Below are positions 22,428 to 29,114 of a stretch of 29,114 nucleotides of DNA, piece after piece. The DNA comes from an uncultured Collinsella sp. (GTDB taxonomy: Bacteria > Actinomycetota > Coriobacteriia > Coriobacteriales > Coriobacteriaceae): NCBI GenBank assembly GCA_900544465.1, contig UQVT01000004.1, positions 1-29,114 of the forward strand, given 5' to 3'. Within the stretch, counting starts at the first letter, position 1. Each line of letters opens with the position of its first letter. Both the position numbers and the translations under genes were made by a program. A model generated the notes under the pieces. The model was not told the origin of the DNA. It did no database searches and worked only from the letters and a program-made list of their open reading frames with translations.

Positions 22428-23678
22428 CTATAGATCCTCTCGCCACAGGGGGAGGCATAGACAGTTTGTGCCACCATAGCCTTTGGTGAGCTCGTCAATG
22501 GATAACGGGAATAATTCCATTCCTGCTTTCTCAAGCGCTTCGTTGGTCCAAACGTTTTCTTCATATACGCATAGTTTTCCTGGCGAGAGCGCAAGGATAG
22601 ACGTTGCGTTGTTCCGGCGCTCTCTTTCGTAGGCGGTTTGATTCCCGCCTCCGCAGTCAATTACTTTTATTGGTTCGCAACAGGCTGCAGAGAGTATTTC
22701 CGGAATCGTGCGATCGATAGGAGTGATCGTAAGGCCCTTTCCGGATCGTTTTAGTTGAATGCTGTATGCATCAACGGCATTGCATATCTCACGATCGATG
22801 AGGAACGCGTCGTGATCAATTCTACTTATGAACGTATCGAGGTGGATACGCAGCCCGTCAGAGGGGACTCGAATCGCAATTAGCTCGGTGGTCTGGAATT
22901 TATTTGAGGTCAGGAGCTCTTTTGCAAGTGACTCGACGGCGGCGGGTTCAGTTCGGTCAGAGATTCCAACTAAAATTGTCTTAGCACTGATAACAAGAAT
23001 GTCTCCGCCTTCGATATGGTAACTACTCCTGTTCAAATCACATACTGGGGTTTCTCCCATGATCTTGTGGTGGGTGAATATCTGCCGGTATAAGGCGACC
23101 TCACGATCACGCTCAGGCCAATACATATGATTTAGGATGATGCCGTCTCCGACTACCACAGCAGGATCACGAGTGAAAAAAAGCGTGTTGAGGGGATTGA
23201 CCAAGAGCGAGGCGGGGTCAAATTGCTCGTGCACGAGCGCTCGTAGTGTTTCCGACTGGTTTGAACATAGCTCAGTGTCTCCAAAGCGAATGCCGTTAAG
23301 TACTATATTCACCAATTCCTGGGTGTTCTTAGCGTTCTCAAACAGCTGGGTTATTGTCTCGAGGAACTCTCTGCCTGTTGCTCCGCTGCAACGGAGGTAG
23401 TCATCAATAAAATATTTAAGTGATTGGGGCTCAGTTTCAAGTGAGTCTTCGAGAAGGTCCCTAATTTCAATGGTTTCTACGCCATGCTTCTTAAGCAATT
23501 GAACCATGGAATCGTGCTCATATATTGCTTTGTCGAGGTCAAAACGACCGCTCCATTTTCGCAGGGAGAAAACTTGGCTGAAGTCGGCATCAGGGTAGTT
23601 TTGTGTTTCAGCTCCAGGTCGATGGACAAGTACGGCTTTTAAATGACCGATTTCATTTGTTATGTGTACGCCTTGCAT
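22428..23678 (-). CDS. Divergent arginine deiminase-like amidinohydrolase
   Basis: This 416-residue protein has the arginine deiminase family core: FFTRDPAVVVGDG with the catalytic Asp, YHIEGGDIL, GISDRTEP, IHLDTF with the catalytic His, and a C-terminal NCLCLPLWRED with Cys406. The arginine five residues before the nucleophile, which contacts the substrate carboxylate in characterised enzymes, is Tyr401 (GYGGTNC against RGGPRC in the neighbour). This suggests a substrate other than free arginine, or altered affinity. ATG 23678 has AGGAG 7 bases upstream. It is divergent from the transporter-arcA-arcB arm, coupled to an HTH regulator, and clearly AT-richer than genes outside the island, consistent with transfer. 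Confidence 0.82.
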   Translation of the reverse strand: MQGVHITNEIGHLKAVLVHRPGAETQNYPDADFSQVFSLRKWSGRFDLDKAIYEHDSMVQLLKKHGVETIEIRDLLEDSLETEPQSLKYFIDDYLRCSGATGREFLETITQLFENAKNTQELVNIVLNGIRFGDTELCSNQSETLRALVHEQFDPASLLVNPLNTLFFTRDPAVVVGDGIILNHMYWPERDREVALYRQIFTHHKIMGETPVCDLNRSSYHIEGGDILVISAKTILVGISDRTEPAAVESLAKELLTSNKFQTTELIAIRVPSDGLRIHLDTFISRIDHDAFLIDREICNAVDAYSIQLKRSGKGLTITPIDRTIPEILSAACCEPIKVIDCGGGNQTAYERERRNNATSILALSPGKLCVYEENVWTNEALEKAGMELFPLSIDELTKGYGGTNCLCLPLWREDL

Positions 23679-23760
23679 GTCTGTCTCCTGTCCTGCTGGT
23701 TTTTATATAAGGCTAAGGCAGGTTCCTTGTTGTGTTGCGGAAAAGTAAAAAGACGTATGT

Positions 23761-23809
23761 AATTGATAAATAACATCAATTTTAAAAATCAGATTGATTA
23801 ATAACGTCA
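23761..23809. promoter_or_regulatory. Tandem operator-like repeats between the divergent arginine gene arms
   Basis: ATTGATAAATAACATCA (23762-23778) and ATTGATTAATAACGTCA (23793-23809) match at 15 of 17 bases with a 31-base period, about three helical turns. The first is also a palindrome (AATTGAT/ATCAATT arms, 7-base spacer). They lie between two divergently transcribed units, so one regulator could control both. They do not resemble the ArgR box I recall. Confidence 0.5.
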
Positions 23810-23931
23810 CTTTAGCTGCCGTTCATAGGTGAAAAGCGACACGATGGCGATGGTTGGCCGACCAACGCTGAGCAACCTCATACATTTATGGTGCCAGCTG
23901 GATAGATGGGAAAAGGAATGAAGGAGGAGAA

Positions 23932-25374
23932 ATGGCAGCGGAAAGTTCGAAAGGCATCAAGCAGTTCAAGGTCCCGCACGTATATGCGATCATCTTTGCA
24001 CTTATGGTCATCTTCGCTGTTCTCACGTGGATTGTTCCCTCTGGGTCCTATCAGCGTCAGGAGGTGAACGGTCGTGAAGTCACTGTCGCAGGTACGTATG
24101 AGCAGAGTGAAAAGACATATATTGACGAGGAAACCGGGGATGAAGTAGATCTCAGACAAGGCGTCTTCGATGTTCTTCAGGCTCCAACGCGCGGTATACA
24201 AGAGGCAATTGAGGTCGTTGCATTCATCTTGATTGTGGGCGGTTCGTTTCAGGTTATTACTAAAACGGGCGCTATCACGAGCGGAATGGGTCGTGTCGTT
24301 CGCCGCTTTAAGAACAAAGACATTCTAATTATTCCTATTGCGATGGTTCTCTTTGCATTGGGCGGAACGAGCTTTGGCATGGCGGAAGAAACTCTTCCGT
24401 TCTTTGCGATCTTCATGCCAATTATGATGGCTATGGGCTTCGACTCGATGACGGCGTTCATGGTCGTGTTCGTTGGAGCGCGCACGGGTTACATCGCCTC
24501 AACGATTAATCCGTTTAATGTTCTCATTGCGCAAGGTATTCTTGGTATTCAGGGCAACCCCCAGCTGTGGCTGCGTATGATTGCCTGGGTTGTTTTGACC
24601 GCCGTTGCAATTACTTGGGTTGTCCTCCATGCACGAAGGGTAAAGAAGAACCCTGAGTCATCGATCACATTTGAGGATGATATCGCCAAGAAAGTCGAGT
24701 TCGCTGCCGATGAATCTGCCCTTGACGCGGAATTTACGGGTCGTCAAAAAGGCGTGCTTGCGGTATTTATCGCTGGTATGTGCCTTATCATCTGGGGACT
24801 TGTGACCCAGGGCTGGTATATGAACGAGATTTCTGCGGTCTTTTTGGCCATGGGCCTGTTGGCTGGTGTTATTGCGGGCTTTAGTCAGGACGTCATCGCT
24901 CAGGAATTTGTTGCGGGTATCGCTGACTTTGCTTTCTCGGCAATTGTCGTTGGACTTGCGCGTGGCATCCTTGTCATTGCCTCTGACGGCATGATCATTG
25001 ATACCATCCTCAATGCGCTCGCTACTGGTCTGGGCGGCATCCCGGCGGTTCTCTTTACTACGCTTCTTTATGCGGTTGAGAACCTCCTGGCGATTCTGGT
25101 TCCCAGCTCATCTGGCCTTGCAGCACTGACCGCTCCCATTTTTGGACCTTTGACCGAACTCATGGGCCTTAATCCCGAGGCTGCCGTGTGGGCTCTCTCC
25201 ATGGGTAGCGCGACGATGTCTTTGATCTGTCCTACTAGCGCCATTCTTGTAGCGGGTTTGGGCGTGTGTAAGATCAAGCTTGGCCAGTGGTGGAAGACCG
25301 TTTGGAAATTCTTCTTGGTCGTGTCGCTCATCAATATCGTATTCGTAGCAATCTCGGGACTTATTGCCCTGTAG
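23932..25374 (+). CDS. YfcC-family amino-acid antiporter, probably arginine/ornithine
   Basis: This 480-residue membrane protein of the YfcC/DcuC-like family has about 11-12 hydrophobic helices. Typical family landmarks are the opening PHVYAIIFALMVIFAVLTWIVPSGSY, a short periplasmic-type loop, FALGGTSFGMAEETLPFF, ARTGYIASTINPFN and LVPSSSGLAALTAPIFGPL near the end. AAGGAGGAGAA directly before ATG 23932 is a very strong ribosome site. It lies 28 bases upstream of the canonical arcA, and its neighbours make arginine import coupled to ornithine export the likeliest role, replacing the ArcD found in other arc operons. Substrate specificity is inferred from context only. Confidence 0.82.
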   Translation: MAAESSKGIKQFKVPHVYAIIFALMVIFAVLTWIVPSGSYQRQEVNGREVTVAGTYEQSEKTYIDEETGDEVDLRQGVFDVLQAPTRGIQEAIEVVAFILIVGGSFQVITKTGAITSGMGRVVRRFKNKDILIIPIAMVLFALGGTSFGMAEETLPFFAIFMPIMMAMGFDSMTAFMVVFVGARTGYIASTINPFNVLIAQGILGIQGNPQLWLRMIAWVVLTAVAITWVVLHARRVKKNPESSITFEDDIAKKVEFAADESALDAEFTGRQKGVLAVFIAGMCLIIWGLVTQGWYMNEISAVFLAMGLLAGVIAGFSQDVIAQEFVAGIADFAFSAIVVGLARGILVIASDGMIIDTILNALATGLGGIPAVLFTTLLYAVENLLAILVPSSSGLAALTAPIFGPLTELMGLNPEAAVWALSMGSATMSLICPTSAILVAGLGVCKIKLGQWWKTVWKFFLVVSLINIVFVAISGLIAL

Positions 25375-25402
25375 GTTTCATGGCTGAAATGGAGTAACAG
25401 GA

Positions 25403-26647
25403 ATGTCTAAAGGACTGAATGTACACAGCGAGATTGGTAAGCTCAAGAAAGTTGTGCTTCACCGCCCCGGTCGTGACCTTGTGAACGTAAAGGCGGAAGA
25501 GTTCGAGGATGTCTGGATTCACGACTGTTTCTATCTTGATGTGGCTCAAAAGGAGCATGATGCCTTTGCGGATCTTCTGAGGAGCGAAGGTGTTGAGGTT
25601 CTCTATATGGAGAAACTCGTTGCTGAGGCGCTGGATGCATGCCCCTCGGCTCGCGCTGAGTTTACCGATACATTTATGGCTGAGAGCGGGATTGTCAATC
25701 CTCTGCTTGAGCAGGCTGTTCGTGAAAAGCTCGACGCTATTTCAGATTCGTATCAGTTTGTACTTGAGGCTATGGGGGGGTATCGTTATCGTGACCTTGA
25801 GCTGCCTCGCGTCTCGACTACGCTTAGTATGATGGATAATGAGGATGCGAAGCCCGATGATTTGGTGTTGAAGCCTCTTCCGAGCTCGTATTTCTCTCGC
25901 GATCCTCTTGCTTCCGTGGGCAAAGGCGTTCTGCTTCACCATATGTATTGGAAACAGCGAGATCGTGAAGTGCCCTTCTATGAAGCGATTTTCAAATACC
26001 ATCCCGATTATGTAGGGACTCCGATTTGGTACGACCATAAGAATCCCTGGCATATCGAGGGCGGTGATGTGCTTAACATTAACGCTCATACCTTGGCTAT
26101 TGGAATTAGCCAGCGAACTGAGGCGGCTGCGATTGAGGAGCTTGCAAAGAATTTGTTCTGGGGATCTGGGAATTCTGAGATCGATACCGTTTACGCTATT
26201 AAAATCCCCAACGGCTATGCTTACATGCATCTTGACACCGTTTGCACCATGGTGGATTTCGATAAGTTCACAGTTTATCCCGGTATTTTTGAGACCCTTC
26301 GTGTTTATCGTCTGACTCGTGGTGACTCTGAGGGAATGGTCGCTGTTCAAGAGATTGATGACACGCTTGAACATATTCTTGAAATGGCTACTGGCGTGGA
26401 GAAGGTGCAGCTTATTGAGTGCGGTGCCGGCGATATGGTTGAGGCATCTCGCGAGCAGTGGAACGACGGGTCGAACACTCTTGCCGTTGCTCCTGGTAAA
26501 GTCTGTGTTTACGAGCGCAATGTTGTCACAAATGATGAGCTCTACAAGAACGGTTTGGAACTTTTGGTCGTTCCCTCCGAGGAGCTGTCCCGCGGTCGTG
26601 GCGGCCCGCGCTGCATGAGCATGCCCTTCTGGCGCGAAGATATTTAG
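25403..26647 (+). CDS. arcA: Arginine deiminase
   Basis: This 414-residue enzyme converts arginine to citrulline and ammonia, the first step of the arginine deiminase pathway. All landmark motifs are intact: YFSRDPLASVGKG, MYWKQRDREVPFYEAI, WHIEGGDVLNI, GISQRTEA, MHLDTVCTMVD, IECGAGD and the C-terminal SRGRGGPRCMSMPFWRED with Cys404 and the carboxylate-binding Arg399. It is 28 bases behind the transporter gene and 32 bases ahead of the ornithine carbamoyltransferase gene, so the three form an operon. The ribosome site is modest (GGAG, 9 bases upstream). It contrasts with the divergent paralogue at 22428-23678. Confidence 0.95.
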   Translation: MSKGLNVHSEIGKLKKVVLHRPGRDLVNVKAEEFEDVWIHDCFYLDVAQKEHDAFADLLRSEGVEVLYMEKLVAEALDACPSARAEFTDTFMAESGIVNPLLEQAVREKLDAISDSYQFVLEAMGGYRYRDLELPRVSTTLSMMDNEDAKPDDLVLKPLPSSYFSRDPLASVGKGVLLHHMYWKQRDREVPFYEAIFKYHPDYVGTPIWYDHKNPWHIEGGDVLNINAHTLAIGISQRTEAAAIEELAKNLFWGSGNSEIDTVYAIKIPNGYAYMHLDTVCTMVDFDKFTVYPGIFETLRVYRLTRGDSEGMVAVQEIDDTLEHILEMATGVEKVQLIECGAGDMVEASREQWNDGSNTLAVAPGKVCVYERNVVTNDELYKNGLELLVVPSEELSRGRGGPRCMSMPFWREDI

Positions 26648-26679
26648 TTGCAAATCCACTGTGATAGGAGATGGCGAAT

Positions 26680-27690
26680 ATGGGTGTTAACATCGCTGGG
26701 CGCAGTTTTCTGAAGCTGCTTGATTACACGACGGAAGAGATTGAGTATCTGCTTGAGCTTTCTGCTAACTTCAAAAGCATGAAGCGTGCCGGTGTTCCGC
26801 ATAAATACCTTGAAGGTAAGAATATTGTTTTGCTATTTGAGAAGACTTCCACGCGTACTCGTTGCGCCTTCGAAGTTGGTGCACTTGACCTTGGCATGGG
26901 TGTAACTTATTTGGATCCGGGCTCGTCCCAGATGGGCAAAAAGGAGTCGATTGAGGACACGGCTCGCGTCCTTGGCCGCATGTATGACGGAATTGAATAC
27001 CGCGGCTTTGAGCAGACGAAGGTTGAGGAGCTTGCTGCAAAAGCTGGGGTTCCCGTTTGGAATGGGCTGACTACTGAATTTCACCCGACTCAAGTGCTTG
27101 CCGATATTCTGACCATGCGTGAAGAGTTTGGAGAGATTAAGGGCAGGAAACTTACATTTTTTGGTAAGGCGGCCGGAAACGTCGCCGATTCGCTCATGGT
27201 CATTTGCGCTAAGCTCGGCATTAACTACTGTTCTTGCGGCCCAATCGGGGGAAATTCGGAGGGGGCTACATCCTATGACCCTGAACTCCTTGCAGAATGT
27301 AGTCGTATTGCGGCCGAGCATGGATCGACGATTACCATTACAGAGGATATTGAGGAAGGCGCTCGTGATGCCGATGTAATTTACACGGATGTTTGGGTTG
27401 GCATGGGTCAGCCCGCAGAGCTGTGGGAAAGCCGCATTAAGCTAATGTCGCCGTATCGTGTGACCGCTGAGGTGATGTCTATGGCAAAGCCCGAGGCGAT
27501 TTTCCTCCACTGCCTTCCGAGCTTCCACGATACTAATACTACTGTTGGTGCCGAAATTGCTGAGAAGTTTGGAGTCACCGAAATGGAAGTCACGGACGAG
27601 GTTTTTGAGTCCGATAAATCTCGTGTTTTCCAAGAAGCGGAGAATCGCATGCATACGATTAAGGCGGTGATGTACGCAACGCTTAAGTAG
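26680..27690 (+). CDS. arcB: Ornithine carbamoyltransferase, catabolic
   Basis: This 336-residue enzyme phosphorolyses citrulline to ornithine and carbamoyl phosphate. It has the carbamoyl-phosphate motif STRTR, EFHPTQVLADILT, the carbamoyltransferase signature HCLPSFHD and a normal length (E. coli is about 334). Two positions differ from the usual pattern: GKAAGNVADSL replaces the common GDxRNNxxxSL, and the ornithine loop SMG is GMG (DVWVGMGQP). ATG 26680 is preferred because AGGAG (26666-26670) is 9 bases upstream; ATG 26671 abuts that site. Carbamate kinase (arcC) does not follow, so ATP recovery needs a kinase encoded elsewhere. Confidence 0.92.
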   Translation: MGVNIAGRSFLKLLDYTTEEIEYLLELSANFKSMKRAGVPHKYLEGKNIVLLFEKTSTRTRCAFEVGALDLGMGVTYLDPGSSQMGKKESIEDTARVLGRMYDGIEYRGFEQTKVEELAAKAGVPVWNGLTTEFHPTQVLADILTMREEFGEIKGRKLTFFGKAAGNVADSLMVICAKLGINYCSCGPIGGNSEGATSYDPELLAECSRIAAEHGSTITITEDIEEGARDADVIYTDVWVGMGQPAELWESRIKLMSPYRVTAEVMSMAKPEAIFLHCLPSFHDTNTTVGAEIAEKFGVTEMEVTDEVFESDKSRVFQEAENRMHTIKAVMYATLK

Positions 27691-27775
27691 CGGGGCGTTG
27701 AGAAAACAGTCGCAAATCTGTTTGCCATACTATATTTCTCTCAACAAGCTGATAGGATACAGGGGAGAATGATGC

Positions 27776-27809
27776 GCGCGTCAGTCGATTTTTTCGACTG
27801 ACGCGCTTT
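27776..27809 (+). terminator. Strong hairpin between arcB and queA
   Basis: GCGCGTCAGTCGA (27776-27788) and TCGACTGACGCGC (27794-27806) form a perfect 13-bp stem with a T5 loop, followed only by TTTG. It may end the arginine operon or structure the queA leader. It is 18 bases before the queA start. Confidence 0.55.
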
Positions 27810-27824
27810 GTGAAAGAGGCAAAG

Positions 27825-29036
27825 ATGCGTACCGATGATTTTGACTACAACCTTCCTGAGGAACTGATCGCCCAAGCTCCTGCCGAGCCGCGCGACTCCT
27901 GCCGCCTGCTGGTGGTTGATCGCAAGGGCTCCGAGGCAGGAACGCCGCTGGAGCATGGCGGCACCGTTGAGCACCGCATCTTTCGCGACATCATCGACTA
28001 TATCGAGCCGGGCGATGTGCTCGTCATCAACAAGACGCGCGTGATGCCGGCCCGCCTGATCGGTCGCAAGGCCGGCTCGGGCGGCGTGGTCGAGACGCTG
28101 CTGCTCAAGCGCCGCGAGGATGTGGATCCGCTGGGCCATGTTTGGGAGTGCCTGGTCAAGCCGGGTAAGCGCCTGAAGCCCGGTGCTCAGATTGAGTATC
28201 GCGCCGGTGGCGCCCATGCGCCCGAGGGGGCTCCCGTGGTGCTGACGGCCGAGGTCATCGACTTTGTCACCGATAGCCGCGGTGGCCGTCTGGTGCGCTT
28301 TGAGCCGGCCGGTTGCAATGCTGCCGGCGAGTCGCGCACGCTCGACGAGGCCATCCATGCGGCCGGCCACGTGCCGCTGCCGCCCTACATTACCGATTAC
28401 GAGGGCGATCCCGAGAAGTACCAGACCGTCTACGCCATGAAGGAGGAGCACTCGGCTGCCGCTCCCACGGCGGGTCTGCACTTTACGCCCGAGCTCATGG
28501 CTGCCATCGAGGCCAAGGGCGCCAAGTTTGCTGCCGTCGAACTCGAGGTGGGCATCGACACCTTCCGTCTGGTGGAGGAGGACGATCCCACGCAGCACGT
28601 TATGCACACCGAGCGCTACCACGTGTCGCAGGAAGTTGTCGACGCCGTGCATAAGGCGAAAGCCGAGGGTCATCGTGTGATCGCCGTCGGCACCACCGCT
28701 GTGCGCTCGCTCGAGAGCGCGTTTGACGCAGAAGCCCCGGTGTTCGATCCGGCCGTGACGGCGCGCTATTTTGAAGGCCGCGAGGACGGAGCCGACACGC
28801 TTGGCCGCGGTGACATCGTGGTGCGCGAGAACGCCACGACGCAGCTCTACCTCATGCCCGGCTCGACCTATCACGTGGTAGACGCGCTGATCACGAACTT
28901 CCACGTGCCGCGCTCCACGCTCATGATGCTCGTGAGCGCACTTGCCACCCGCGACCAGATCATGGATGCCTACGCTGCTGCTATCGAAGAACGTTACCGC
29001 TTCTTCAGCTTCGGCGACGCGATGCTCATTTGTTAG
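27825..29036 (+). CDS. queA: S-adenosylmethionine:tRNA ribosyltransferase-isomerase QueA
   Basis: This 403-residue enzyme transfers the ribosyl part of SAM to preQ1 in tRNA to give epoxyqueuosine. Signature motifs include MRTDDFDYNLPEELIAQ, the DVLVINKTRVMPARL strand, HAAGHVPLPPYI, AAPTAGLHFTPEL, VGTTAVRSLES and NFHVPRSTLMMLVSA. It is somewhat longer than the usual 340-360 residues because of insertions near residues 35-45, 110-120 and 265-285. ATG 27825 has AGAGG 6 bases upstream; GTG 27810 is in frame but poorly placed. GC content is again typical of the window, marking the end of the AT-richer island. QueH, the next enzyme of the pathway, lies at 21133-21708. Confidence 0.95.
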   Translation: MRTDDFDYNLPEELIAQAPAEPRDSCRLLVVDRKGSEAGTPLEHGGTVEHRIFRDIIDYIEPGDVLVINKTRVMPARLIGRKAGSGGVVETLLLKRREDVDPLGHVWECLVKPGKRLKPGAQIEYRAGGAHAPEGAPVVLTAEVIDFVTDSRGGRLVRFEPAGCNAAGESRTLDEAIHAAGHVPLPPYITDYEGDPEKYQTVYAMKEEHSAAAPTAGLHFTPELMAAIEAKGAKFAAVELEVGIDTFRLVEEDDPTQHVMHTERYHVSQEVVDAVHKAKAEGHRVIAVGTTAVRSLESAFDAEAPVFDPAVTARYFEGREDGADTLGRGDIVVRENATTQLYLMPGSTYHVVDALITNFHVPRSTLMMLVSALATRDQIMDAYAAAIEERYRFFSFGDAMLIC

Positions 29037-29062
29037 TTACGCGGTTCTACGAACCGCGTAAC
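29036..29062. other. Perfect 12-bp palindrome directly after queA
   Basis: GTTACGCGGTTC (29036-29047) and GAACCGCGTAAC (29051-29062) pair fully around a TAC loop, starting at the last base of the queA stop codon. No T-run follows. The remaining 52 bases to the window end show no gene. It could be a terminator-like structure or one arm of a repeat continuing beyond the window. Confidence 0.6.
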
Positions 29063-29114
29063 TACTCGACGCTGCGCGGGCCGCATTTGGACAATCTGAC
29101 GTTCAACTTCAAGG

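Noticed and set aside
23761..23809. ArgR boxes upstream of the arginine genes
   Set aside because: The repeats do not fit the TnTGAATnnnnATTCAnA pattern I recall, so they are reported only as unassigned operator-like repeats.
27776..27824. preQ1 riboswitch ahead of queA
   Set aside because: The leader is a simple perfect stem with a T loop and has no preQ1 aptamer features; queA is also not a usual preQ1-riboswitch target.

Overview
The window looks like a chromosomal segment from a GC-rich, Gram-positive anaerobe of the Coriobacteriia, most likely Collinsella or a close relative. That is an inference from gene content: a paired FchA and FolD, a C69 dipeptidase, class III fructose-bisphosphatase, DegV, GtrA proteins, an arginine deiminase cluster, and large secreted proteins with Ala/Ser/Lys-rich linkers. 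No rRNA, tRNA, integrase, transposase or CRISPR array was seen.

Layout. (1) 1-1840: an unassigned non-coding stretch, a candidate promoter, then the folate one-carbon pair fchA-folD. (2) 1875-2112: a 238-base non-coding element bounded by a perfect 35-bp inverted repeat. (3) 2196-6007: a C69 dipeptidase, then a small phasin-like protein coupled to an AarF/UbiB kinase-like membrane protein, closed by a terminator. (4) 6143-11214: a cobalamin-riboswitch-like leader, a 1267-residue surface protein with four DUF4430 (transcobalamin-like) repeats and a beta-propeller, a second membrane-anchored DUF4430 protein, and a terminator. (5) 11254-14332, minus strand: two GtrA-like membrane proteins, a possible foreign gene remnant, and fbp with palindromic operator-like sites upstream. 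(6) 14653-21708: DegV, a TIM-barrel-like protein, a 56-residue membrane protein, an RsmB-type methyltransferase, a MetRS-like protein without KMSKS, a DUF3267 membrane protein and QueH. (7) 21769-27690: a visibly AT-richer arginine island. On the minus strand are a divergent arginine deiminase and a coupled HTH/S24-like regulator. On the plus strand are a YfcC-type transporter, a canonical arginine deiminase and ornithine carbamoyltransferase. Tandem operator-like repeats lie between the two arms. (8) 27825-29036: queA, then a strong palindrome near the window edge.

How the genes work together. FchA and FolD interconvert methylene-, methenyl- and 10-formyl-THF, and FolD appears to have lost its cyclohydrolase lysine, leaving that step to FchA. 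QueA and QueH are consecutive steps of queuosine synthesis. The arginine island would import arginine, deiminate it to citrulline and phosphorolyse it to ornithine and carbamoyl phosphate; no carbamate kinase is in the window. The most interesting unit is the riboswitch-DUF4430 locus, which reads as a Gram-positive surface corrinoid-capture system. That function is inferred from riboswitch and domain recognition by eye and has not been tested.
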